Shown piece by piece: positions 49,726 through 61,700 of a stretch of 64,000 nt of DNA; positions within the stretch are counted from its first letter, which is position 1; each line of letters begins with the position of its first letter. Position numbers and translations under genes: made by a program. Below the pieces are notes generated by a model. It worked only from the letters and a program-made list of their open reading frames with translations, was not told where the DNA came from and ran no database searches. The DNA is from Rhodopseudomonas pentothenatexigens (GTDB taxonomy: Bacteria > Pseudomonadota > Alphaproteobacteria > Rhizobiales > Xanthobacteraceae), in assembly GCF_900218015.1 (NCBI RefSeq), contig NZ_UFQQ01000002.1:74506-138505 (forward strand), written 5' to 3'.

Positions 49726-52700
49726 TCAGACCGTGTAGGTGTGACTCTGCTCGGTCGTGAGCCTGCTGAGCACGATGTTGACCTGATCGGGCCCGCCGCT
49801 GTCGAACGCGACCATCGTGGCAACGCTCTGCCACTGGGTCGTACCCGAGGATGGATCGCTGTCGATCTGGATCGCGACGTTGCCGCCGTTGGCGACCAGC
49901 TGGACGTCGGCGTCGGTCTGGGTGCCGCCATACAGCGTGTCGAGCAGCCCGCTCAGGTCGATCTTGTCGCCCTGGCCGAAGTTGTAGTCGAGGATGCTGT
50001 CGACGGCATTGCCGTCGAGATCGCCGGCCTGCCAGACGAAGGTGTCGGCACCGGTATCGCCGGTGAGCTTGTCGGATCCGAGACCGCCGCCGAGCACGTC
50101 GCTTCCGTCGCCCCCGAGCAGCGTATCGTTGCCGGCGCCGCCGCGCAGGAGGTCGTCGCCGCCGAGGCCGGCGATGACGTTGTCGCCGGAATTGCCGGTG
50201 ATGACGTTGGCGAGTTCGTTGCCGGTGGCGTTCGCATTGTTATAGACGGCCGTGGTCACATCGTCGAAGTAGAAGCCTTCGTTGACGCCGCCGGGGCCGT
50301 CCGTCGCCGCGCCGCCCGCGGTCGGCCGGAAGAACACACGGCTCGTTTGATTGGCCTCCGCATCCGCGTCGTGCGCGCCGGCCCCATGCAGCGCTTCCCG
50401 ATAGTTCTCGAACGTCGTGGTCTGACCGATGGACGCGCCGTCGAGATAGACCTCGATGACGTCGTCGTTGGAGCCGTCGCCGTACACCAGCCGCATCTCG
50501 AGCTGGTGCCATTCGGTCAGGCTGGCGCCGCTCGCCAGCGTGACATTGCCGGTGAAGGCATTGAAGTCGTTAGTGGTCCAGCTGCCGTCGAGTTTCGGCT
50601 CGTTGACCGCGATCCGGATGCCCGTGGCGGTCGACTCGATCACCATGAAGTTGTTGCGGTCGGTTCCGGCGGCGTTGCCGAAATCGACCTCCAGCCGGGA
50701 ATCGTCGCCGGTCGGATCGACCGCCTTGAAGCGGAACGAGATCGACTGCGCCGTGTAGCCGGCGGTCGTGGAGGCTTCGCCCGCCGCTACCGGCAGCGCG
50801 ATCGAATACGGCCCGGCGAAGTCCGGGATGCTCGGATCGCTCGACATCTTGAACACGTGGTTGCCGCCGAGGTCGACCACGCCCTGGTCGCGGACGCCGG
50901 CGACCACCTTCCAACCGTTCTCACCATTGGTGATCGGCCCGATGTCGAAGTTCGCAAAGGTGTCGGTGTGGCTGGCGCCGTCGAGCAGCGTCAGGTTTTC
51001 GACGTTGGCGCCGTGGGTCGAGAGGTTGAAGCTCTCGGCCGTAAACACCGCGTCGGTACCCGAGCCGACCCCGCTGCCCTCGACGATGCTGTCGCCGCTC
51101 GTGACATAGAACGTGTCGTCGCCGTCGCCGCCGTGCAGGATGTCGGCGCCCTGCCCGCCGGTGATGGTGTCGTTGCCGAAGCCGCCGTACACGGTGTCGG
51201 CGCCCTGGCCGGTGACGATCGTGTTGTCCGAGTCGTTGCCGTGGACGATCACCGCGCCGATGGTGGTCGCCGGATTGACCAGGAACACGTCGTCGAGCCC
51301 GGCCGGCATGGTCACCGTCAACACGTTGGTCGTGGTGTTGTCGGCATCATACAGCGCGTTGGTGATGCTCACATTGGTGAGATCGATGTCGATGCCGGTG
51401 GTCGGCTTGTTCGGCTCGCCGAGCCGCACGCCCGTCGACGTTCCATTGATCGTGCCGTTCTGGATCACGACGTCGCCGGTGAAGTTCGCCGGCACCGCGC
51501 TGTAGCTCGGCGCGTCGTCGCGCGCCTTGATGGCGATCGCGGCGGCGTTGAAGTGGGAGCTGCCGAGGCCGTTGGACCGGCCGACATTGGTGAAGGTGAA
51601 GTCCTCGATCGTCAGCGGTCCGGTGTAGGTGCCGTATTTCAGATTGACGTCGATCCCGGCGCCGTTGAGGCCCTTGGCGCCGAACGCCTGGCCACCGCCG
51701 TACTGGCCGACGTCCGTCATCACGATATTGTCGAACAGCGTGGTGCCTTGCAGCGTCTCGGCGTAGATGCCCTTCTGAGTCAGGTGCACGAAGTGTGTGC
51801 CGTCGATGGTGACGCCGGTGGCGTCGCCGCCGCCCGCGACCTTCATCAGATACACGCCGATATAGCTGTCGGTGATGGCGCCGCCGAGCAGCTTCAGGTC
51901 GGAGATAGCGCCGGCACCGTCCTTGTAAAGACCCATGACGTTGCCGTCGAGGGTGACGCCGGTGACGGTGGTGTGGTCGGTGCCGTTGCCGATCTCGAGG
52001 CCGTGGTTGAAGCCGGTGACCTTGAAGTTCGACAGGGTCACGCCGTCGGCGTTGACCGTGACGCCGTAGCCGCTGCCGGTGCTGTAGCTCGGCGCGTTGG
52101 TTAGGAAGTCGGCCACCGATGCCGACTCGGCGAGGCTGTTGTCGGCCTTGAAGGTGCCGTGGATGACGACGTCGTCGCCATCGCCCATGCCGATCAGCGT
52201 CACGTTGCTGGTCGCGATCGTGACATTCTCGTTGTAGGTGCCCGGCGCGATCAAGATGGTGTCGCCGCTCTGCGCGGCATTGACCGCCGCCTGGATGCTG
52301 GCGAAGCCGCCGTTGCCGACCAGCAGGAACCGGCCCGACGAGGCGCCGGCACCGTCCGGATCGCCACCCTGGACGATCTCGGTCTGGATCAGCGTGTCGG
52401 TGCCTTCCACCGGGCCGGCGTTGACCGTCCAGCCGGTGGAGATGCCGTAGCCCGGCACGACGACGCCGGTCACGGCCGCGAAATTCGCCGCCGTCAGGAC
52501 GGTGTCGAACTTCGCGGTGTCGGCGCCGTCGCGGCCGAACATCATGTCGTTGCCGCCGCCGCCACGGAACGTGTCGGCGCCCGACGGGTTGCCGAGATTG
52601 TTGCCGTCGAAGAAGTCGGCGCCGCTGGTGCCGGTGACGTCGTCGCTGCCGGCGCCGGCCAGGATGGTCATGCCGTCCGGCGCGGCGTTGCCGTTACCGC

Positions 52701-55700
52701 CGACGTCAAACTGGATGCCAGTGGTCAGGTTGCGCAGGTTGAGGTCGGTATCGACGTTGGCGAAGGTGTTGCCGTCGATGTTGGTGATGACCGAGTCGCT
52801 GCCGATTCCGATGCTGATGCCGGTGCCGGCCGCAGTGATGGTGTTGCCGGCGATCGAGCTCGTGGCGTCGTCGTAGCCGTCGAGGTTCATCGCGGTGCGG
52901 ACGTTGGTGAAGTCGTTGTCGGTCACCGTCAGGTGGGCCGACGAGCCGTCGGACCAGATCCCGGAGCTCCAGTTCGCGTCGCTGTACTTGCCGGTCGCGG
53001 CGCCGCCGAACGCGTTGCCGTCGATGATGATGTCGCCGGTCGCCTGGGTCGTCAGCATCACGGCGCGGTCGCCAACGCCGTTCTGGCCCGACGAGACGAA
53101 GCGGTTGTGAGCGATCGTGACGTCGGCACCGGCGGTCACGCTGAGGCCGTTGAAGGCGGTGGTGTTGCCGCTGGTGTTGAGCAGCTCGAGGCCGTCGATC
53201 ACCACGTCGTTGGTCGCTTCGGTGACGGTGATCGTCCCCTGGATCACGGTCTCGGCGCCGCGGCTGCGGTCGCCGTCGACGCCGTAGTTGGCGCCGCGAA
53301 TCTCGACGCCGCGGTTGACGACCAGATTTTCCGCGTAGGTGCCCGGCGCGGCGACGATGTATTGGCCGGCGCCATCGCCGGCGGCGTTGATCGCCGCCTG
53401 GATCGTCGTGAACTGCCCGATCAGCACGTTGCTGCTGTTGAACAGCGCCACCGGCATCGTCAGATTGACGTCGACCACACCGTCGTTGCCGAAGTCGATG
53501 CCTTCGACGCCGTACAGCGTGTCGGTGTTGCTGCCGCCGCCGTCGTAGTCCGGCGCGGTCGCCTTGGCGGTGACCTGCCAGGCGCCGAGCCCGCTGTTGT
53601 AACTGACGACATAGTCGGACGCCGAGCCGGCATAGATCGCGCGGTCGTCCTCGCTGGCCTGCGCGAACTTGTTCGCCGCCTCGGTCAGGTCGGTGGCGTT
53701 GCCGTACAGCGTGTCGTTGCCGCTGCCGCCGATCAGGCGGTCGGCGACGCTGTCGCCGGCGTGGCCGCCGACCAGCGTGTCATCGCCCCGGCCGCCCCAG
53801 ATCTCGTCGTTGCCGGCGCCGCCGTCCAGCGTGTCGGCGCCGCCGAGGCCGGACAGCAGGTCGGCCCCCTCGCCGCCGAGGATCGTGTCGCCACCCACGT
53901 TGCTGCCCTGCAGCGAGTCGTTGCCCTTGCCGCCGTCGATGGTCACGGCGCCGCCGTCGGCGGTGTAGCCCGCCGGCAGCATGATCAGGTCGTTGCCGTC
54001 GGTGCCGACGAAATGCTCGATCCCCGACAACGTGCCGGGATAGCTGGCGCGGTCGAACACGAAGCCGGAGGCCCCTGCCGCCGCGACCAGTTGGACGGTG
54101 TCGCTGCCGGTGCCGCCGATCAGCGCATCGCCCTCGCCGGACAGGCCTGTCAGCGAGATCGAACGCGTGGCGCCGTCGCCGAGCGTGAAGTTGCGCGATC
54201 CGTACGAGCCTGCATCGGCGATGTCGGCATCGACGATCAGGGTGTCGTTGCCGGCGCCGCCGTTCAGCGTGTCGTTGCCGGTACGTCCTTCGAGAACGTC
54301 GTCGCCGCCATTGCCGCTCAGATTGTCGGCGCCGGCAGCGCCGTAGATGACGTCGTCACCGGTGGTGCCGCCGACGGTGAAGGCCGCCGTGGTCGCCGGA
54401 TTCGGGTCGAAATACAGGTACTCGAAGCCGATCGACGTGAAGGTGTTGCCGGTGAACACCGTGCTGGCACCCGGCAGCAGCGATTCCGGCCAGCCGGACG
54501 CGGTCGGATAGTCTTCGACGTCGATCGCCCAGGCGACGTTGGAGATCGCGTTGTTGGTTACGACCACGCCGGTGGAATCCTCGGCGGCGATGCCGAGGGT
54601 CGAGGTGGCGATGCCCGCGCCGTCGACCGTGTTGTGGTCGATCACGAGGTTGAGGTTGTGGAACGTCAGGATGCCGCTGGCTGCCCAGCTGCTGCCGGCG
54701 TAGCCGATCGCCAACACGGTGTTGTCGTGGATCTGACCCGTCGACCCCGACACCTGGATGCCGTTCTGCGCCTGGTTCGGCGTCGCGCCGATGCCGGTCA
54801 CGGTGTTGTCGTGGATGTCGACCGCGGCGTTGGCGACGACGATGCCGGTCTTCTGGAAGTCGGCAACTTTCGAGTTCGAGATCACGATCGGATTCAGCAC
54901 CGTCGCGGCGGTCGGCGTCGCGACGCCGCCGTCCGGATCGGTGTTGGAGACGTAGATGCCGACGTTGCGCTGGTTGCCGATGCCGGCGTCGTCCTCACGG
55001 ATGCCGGTCACGGTGACGCCGTCGATGGTGCCCGAAGCGTTGAGATAGGCAATGCCGATCATGGTGCCGGCACCGGCGGCGGTCAGATGCGCGCTGTCGC
55101 CCTGGTGATGGCCGTCGACCGTGAGGCCCGCAACCTCGACGCCCACGGCGTTCTTCACCGTGATCACGCCCGCGATGCTGCTGCCATTGGTCGGCGAAAC
55201 GCCGGTGGCGACGAGGCTGGCCGGTGCATCGACCGTGACGGTGGCGCCGGTCGCGGCGCGGATCGTCAGATTGTCGATGCCGTCGACCACGACCTGCTCG
55301 GCGTAGTGGCCGCTGGCGATCAGGATGGTGTCGCCGTCCTGCGCGGCGGCGACCGCGGCCTGGATGGTGGCGTATCCGCCCGCGCCGACCAGCAGGAAAC
55401 GATGGCCGCCGCCATCGGTGACGATCTCCATGCCCTGCAGATCGTCGGAGCCCTCGCCGCCCCCGATGGCGTCGACCCGGAACACGGACAGGGACGGATC
55501 GTAGCTGATGTCGCCGGCTGACAGATTCGTGGCGTAGGTCGCAGTGTCGGTGCCGCTGCCGCCGATCAGTTGATCGTCATCGGCCCCGCCCTCGAGCAGG
55601 TCGTCGCCGGCCATGCCTTCGAGTGTATCATCACCGACACCGCCAACGATGTGCTCGCCGGTGTCGCCACCGGTGACGTGGTCGTCGCCGGCCCCGGCGT

Positions 55701-58700
55701 TGAAGGTCTGGCCGGCGTAGTGGCCGTACAGCGCATCGGCGGTGTCGGGCAGCACGACGGTATCGTCGCCGTCCTTGGCATCAAGATAGTTGCCGTCTTC
55801 GAACCAGTTGGCCTGGGTGGTCGGGTCGTTGGACAAGCTTCCCAGGTCGACCGAATCGTCGTCGTCGGTGAAGACCTGATCGACCACGCTGTTGATCGTC
55901 AGCACGGACGTGCCGGTGCCGGAGCTGAAGGCCGTGCTGCCGCCGGTGGCGCCGGGCGCGGTCAGGTCGACGATGTCGCCGGTGTGGCCGCTGGTGCCGT
56001 CCCAGGCGTGGAACGTCAGCGACGGCTGCGCAATCTGGGTCTGCGGCGAGGTCGAGGCGGTGGTCTGGACGTTGAGCTCCGGAACGAACCGGACCAGCGA
56101 CGACAGGCCGAGCACCAGCGCGTGCTGCGGATCGGTCGACAGCGTGGCCCAGTGGGCGCCGCCGTCGCTGCTGTACTGCCAATGCCCGCCGGTGGACGAC
56201 TGACCGACCACGGCGATGCCGCTGACGGTGCCCTCGATGTCGGCGGCGTCGCCGAGCAGCGCGCTGACCAGCGTGCCCGGGTTGCTCGACGGATCCTCGT
56301 CGATCGCGGTCGCCGCGGCGGCAGCGCTGATCGTCGGGGCGTCGTTCACCGGGATGATGGTGACGTCGATGACCTTGACGGCTTCCTTGGCCGGCCCGAT
56401 GCCGTAGTCGCCCTGATCGTTGACCGTCAGGGTGATGTGGTCGGTGCCGGTGTAGTTCGCATTCGGCGTGTAGGTGACGCCGCTCTGGGTGCTGTAGCCC
56501 GACACCAGCAGGTCGTCGAGCCCCGGATCGAGCGGGCCTTCCAGCACCACCGTGCCGCTGCCGTTGCCGCTGACGATGGTGATGCCGAGCGCGGTCGCCA
56601 TCGCCTGGTCGATCGTCAGCGTGCCGTGATCGGCGTGCAGGGTCAGACGGGCCGGCCCCTGGCTGTCGCGGTCGTTCGGCGTCAGTTGGGTGTCGGTGAA
56701 GAAGTCCTGCAGGTCGAACGAGGTGTCCTCGTTGATGGTGACGGCCAGATGCGCCGACCCGTCCTTCCACGCCGGGGTGTCGTTGGTGCCGGTGACGTCG
56801 ACCGTCACCAAATGCGGCGTGCTGGCCTGGTTCAGCGCGTCGTACACGGTGACCGAGATGGTGCGGTCCGGCGCGTTGTTCGGCAGCGCGTCGCTGGTCC
56901 AGAACCGGATCAGCGACAGCGCCTCCTCGACCTCCGCGGCGGTCAGCGTGCCGCCGGCCGCATTGGTGATGGTCAGCGTCGTGCCGGCGTGATCAATCTG
57001 GTTGGCCTGATTGACGAGCTTGACCACCGTGCCGGTGGCGAGTTGCCGGTCGGCATTGCTGTAGATGTGGATGGCGTCGCCGGCCACTGGATTGGTGATC
57101 GCGACCACCACCTTGTTGAACAAATCGGCGCCGTTATCGACGTCGGTCACCGTCAGGTTGAGGCCGAGATACGCCGCCGCCTGGTTGCCATTGTCGCCGT
57201 CGGGCTCGACGTAGACGGCCGCGGTCGTGCCGGTGATGGTCGGGGCGTCGTTGGTGCCGGTGATGGTGATGGTGACGGTCTGGTCGTCGAACGCCGCCGA
57301 GCTGGAGTCGTCGGTGGCGCGCACCGTGTAGGTCAGCGTCACGGTCTCGTCCGCCGCCAGGAAGTTGAACGCCTGGCTACCGGAGTTGAAGGTCCAGCTC
57401 AGCTTGTCGCTGGTCTCGGTGCCGTCGAGCACCGGCTGACCGGGCAGCTGCAGGTAGCCGAGCAGATCGGCGTTGCTCAGCCCGCCGGTCGGGCCGCTGG
57501 CGGTGACGGAGTGCACCGAGCCGGTGACCACATCGGTGACGTCGACGTCGCTCACCGTCAGCGTGCCGCTCGCGGTCAGGCCGGCGTTGGTTTCGGTCAG
57601 ATCGGCGCTGGCGCTGTCGCCCGAGCCGAGCGAGATCACCGGGACGTCGTTGGTGCCATTGATGGTCAAGGTGATGGTCTTGGTCGCGACCGAGGCCGCA
57701 CCGGTGTCGTCGACGACGTTGATCCGATAGACCTGCACCACGCTGTCGCCTTCGCCGAGGAAGTCGAGCGCGCTGTCGGTCACGTTGAAGTGGAACCAGA
57801 AGTTGCGGCTGGCTCCAGTGCTGTCGCCGTAGGCATCCGCTACGCTGAACGAGGTCGCGCCCAGGAACGAGCCGCCCGGCGCCGTGGTGCTGAACGGCGT
57901 GATCACCAGCGTGTGGGTATCGGTCAGATCGAGATCGGTGAACGCGATGTTGCGCTGGATGTGACGGTTGGTCGCCGCGCCGGTCTGACCGGCGAGTTCG
58001 CTGAAGCTCTCGGCCCCTTCGTGCCAGGTGATCACCGGCACGTCGTTAGTGCCCTGGATCGTAACGGTCACGGTCTGGTCGTCGAACGCCGCGCCGCTGG
58101 AATCGTCGGTGGCGCGCACCGTGTAGGTCAGCGTCAGGCTCTCGTCCGCCGCCAGGAAATTGAACGCCTGGCTGCCGGAATTGAACGCCCAGCTCAGCTT
58201 GTCGCTGGTCTCGGTGCCGTCGAGCACCGGCTGCGCCGACAATTGCAGGTAGGACAGCAGTTGCGCATTGCTCAGCCCGCCGGTCGGACCCGTGGCGACG
58301 ACCGACTGCACCGAGCCGGTGACCACGTCGGTGACGTCGACGTCGCTCACCGTCAGCGTGCCGCTCGCGCTCAGGCCGGCATCGGCCTCGACCAGGGCGG
58401 CACTGGCGCTGTCGCTGCCCGTCAGCGTGATCACCGGGACGTCGTTGGTGCCGATGAAGTAGGCCGTGATCACCTTGGAGGTCACCGCGCCATGGGCGTC
58501 GACAACGTCGACGCGGTAGGTCTGCGTCACCCTCTCGCCGGCGGCGAGATAATCGATGGCGCTGGACGTCACCGACAGGTTCCACTTCAGCGAGCCGTTG
58601 TCGAGGCCGGCGTTGTTCGGTTCGCCGTCGATCCAGGCCGTGAACGATCCGAGGAACACGCTCGGATTCGCGGTGTAGTCACTGGTGAGCTGCGTCACCG

Positions 58701-61700
58701 TGGCGTGGTGGCTGTCGCCGATATCGACATCGCTGAACCGGAACGAACCGCCCTTGTTCAGGACTGCGGACGAGCCGGTGCCCGAGGTCTCGTACAGATC
58801 GGCGATCGTCGCCGCCCATTCGATCCGCGGCGCGTCGTTGGCGCCGTGGATCGTGACGGTCACGGTCTGGCTGTCGGACGCGCCGTGCTCGTCGGTCACC
58901 GTCGCCACGAAGGTCTCGGTGACGGTCTGGCCCTCGGAGAGCCCCTGCGTCGCCGCGCGGGCGTTGTCGAGCGTGTAGGTCCAGTTGCCGGCGCCGTCGA
59001 TCGCGAAGGTGCCGTAGGTGCCGTTGGTGCTGCCCGACCAGCTCAGCACCGCGCCGTGATCGACGTCGCTTGCAGTCAGCGTGCCGCCGGTCGCGGGAAC
59101 CAGGCCGTGCGCGATGTCCCACGCCAGCGCATTGTTCGGCGTTCCTTCGTCGCCACTGTAGATCGGACGGCCGGCCAGACCCGCGTCGGTGATCGCCTGG
59201 GTCAGTTCGTCATACAGCGACTGCGGCACCGGCGACGGGTTCGACCCGCCATTGCCGGATCCGAGCAGCTTGTCGTTGATCGACGCCAAATGGAGATTGC
59301 CGAGCAGGTTGTCGTGCAGCGACTGCACCCGGTCGGGCTGAGTGCCGGCATCACCGCCGTCCGGCTTGAACTTCGCCACCACGTCGAGCAGCGGCTTGCC
59401 GCCGGCCTCCAGATAGTCGGCATAGGCCAGGCCGAGACGGATTCCGACCTCGTTGATCAGATTGTTGTAGTAGCTGTAGTTGTCGTCGACGTAGTCCCAC
59501 ACCGCCGCGATCGCGTCGGCCTGACCTGCCTGCGGCCCGAGCGCACCCTGCACCGCGGTCAGCAGCGCGCCCATGTCGACCGGGCTGCCGCTCGACAGCT
59601 GCGACGAGATCAGGCTGTCGAGATTCACCCCCGGTTCGAACTTGTGGTCCGCCGCGACGTTCGCGGTCACCACGTTGTCGAGGCTGCCGGCTTCGAACAC
59701 CGTTGCCGTACTGACCCCGCCGGTGATCTCCGGCGCGTCGTTGGTGCCGTGAATGGTGATGGTGACGGTCTGGCGGGCGCTGCCGCCATGGCCGTCGGTG
59801 ACGGTGGCGATGAAGCTCTGCGTCACCGTCTCGCCCTGCGCGAGCGCCATCGTCGCCGGCAGGCTGTTGTCGAGGTCGTAGGTCCAGACCCCGGTCGACG
59901 GATCGATCGCCATCGTGCCGTAAGGCGTCGCCGTCGACGCCAGCGACCAGGTCAGCTGGCCGGCGTCATTGGTGTCGACGTCGGTCGCGGTCAGCTGGCC
60001 GCTGACGACCTGGTGGCTGCCGCCCGGCAGCAGGCCGTGCGCGGCGTCCCACGCCTGGGTATCGGACGGATTCGTCCCCTCGGTGCCGCCGTAATACGGC
60101 CGCCCGCCCAGCCCCGCCGCGTTGATCTCGGCGATCAGCGCATCGTGCAACGCGATGTCCGGATTCGGGTTCGAGCCGCCGCCGCCGCCCGGCAGGAACT
60201 TGTCGTTGATCGAACCCGCATCGAGATTGCCGAGCAGGTTGTCGTGCAGCGACTGAACGCGGTCCGGCGCGGTGCCGGCGTCCGCGGTGTCTGGCGCGTA
60301 CTTGACGATGATCCCGGTCAGCGGCTCGCCGCCCGCCTGGACGTGTTTGGCATACTCGATCCCGAGCCGGACACCAACCGCGTTGATGGCGGTGTCGTAG
60401 TAGCTGTAGTGATCGTCGACATAGTCCCACATCGCCGCGATGGCGTCGCCGAACCCGGCAGCGTGGCCGAGCGCGGCCTGCACCTGCAGCAGCACCGCAT
60501 GCATGTCGTTCGGGGTCGCCGCCAGCGCCGCGGCGATCGCGCCGTCGATGTTCTGATCGATCTCGAACTTATGGTCGCCAGTGATATCAGCCGTCGCCAC
60601 GTGGTCGAGTCCGCCGCCCGCGTACAGCGCCGCGTTCGCCTGCGAAGTCGCGGTCGTGAGCACCGGGTTGTCGTTGGTGCCGTTGATGGTGATCACGACG
60701 TCGACCGTGTCGGACGCGCCGTGCTCGTCGGTCACCGTCGCCACGAAGGTCTCAGTGACGCTGTCGCCCTGGCCGAGCGCCTGGGTCGCCGGCCTGGTGT
60801 CGTCCAGCGTGTAGGTCCACGTCCCGGTCGACGGATCGATCGCGAAAGTGCCGTAGGTGCCGCTCGCATTGCCCGACCAGCCCAGCACCGCGCTGTGATC
60901 GACGTCGGCCGCGGTCAGATGGCCGGTCACCGCCGGCACGAAGCCGTTGACGATGTCCCACGCCCGCACGGCGGCCTGCTGCGCCGTGTGGGTCTCGCCG
61001 CCGTCGTAGTACGCCCGCGTCAGCAGGTCGGCATCGACGCCGCTGATCAGCACCTGCATCGCGCTGTTCTGCGGTGAGCCCGCGCCGAAGCGTTGGTCGA
61101 GCGCGGCGGTCTGCAGATTGCCGAGCAGGTTGTCGTGCAGCGACTGCAGCCGGTCGGGCAGAGTCCCGGCGTCGGCGCCGTCGGCGGTGAACTTCGCGGT
61201 CACGTCGACCAGCGGCATGCCGCCGGCCTTGACATAGGCGGCGTATTCGACGCCGAGCCGCACGAACGCCTCGTTGACGTTGATCTGGTTCGGCCCTGCC
61301 GAAGTGTAGACGTCGTCCAGATAGTCCCAGACCGCAGTGATCGCCTTGGCGGTGTCGCCGCCGAACTCGGTCTTCACCGCAGCCAGCAACGACGACAGCG
61401 ACGACGGATTGGTCAGCAGGCCCGACATGTCGGTCGCCACCGCGAAACCCGGCTCCAGCGCACCGCCGATCCCCGCCTCCGCGATCCCGGCGATGTCGCC
61501 GGACTCGGTGACCGAACCGGTTACTGCCGGTCCCGTCGTCGAGGTGATCACGGGCGTATCGTTGGTGCCCGTGACCGTGAGCGTGATGATCTTGGTGACG
61601 GCATCACCGTCGCCGTCCGTCACGGTGTACGGGATGTGCAACAGAGCGCTGTCGCCCAGCGCCAGCGCGTCGAACGCACTGCCCGGCTCGATCGTCACGG

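Noticed and set aside
49726..55770. Assignment of protein 2 as a mannuronan C5-epimerase
   Set aside because: The module order is similar, but the DPHE active-site motif is not visible in any of the three helices.
55570..61077. An 1835-codon plus-strand frame, and a similar one at 61093-63906
   Set aside because: Antisense shadows of giant protein 2; composition is atypical and no motifs appear, whereas the minus strand has continuous VCBS and RTX signatures.
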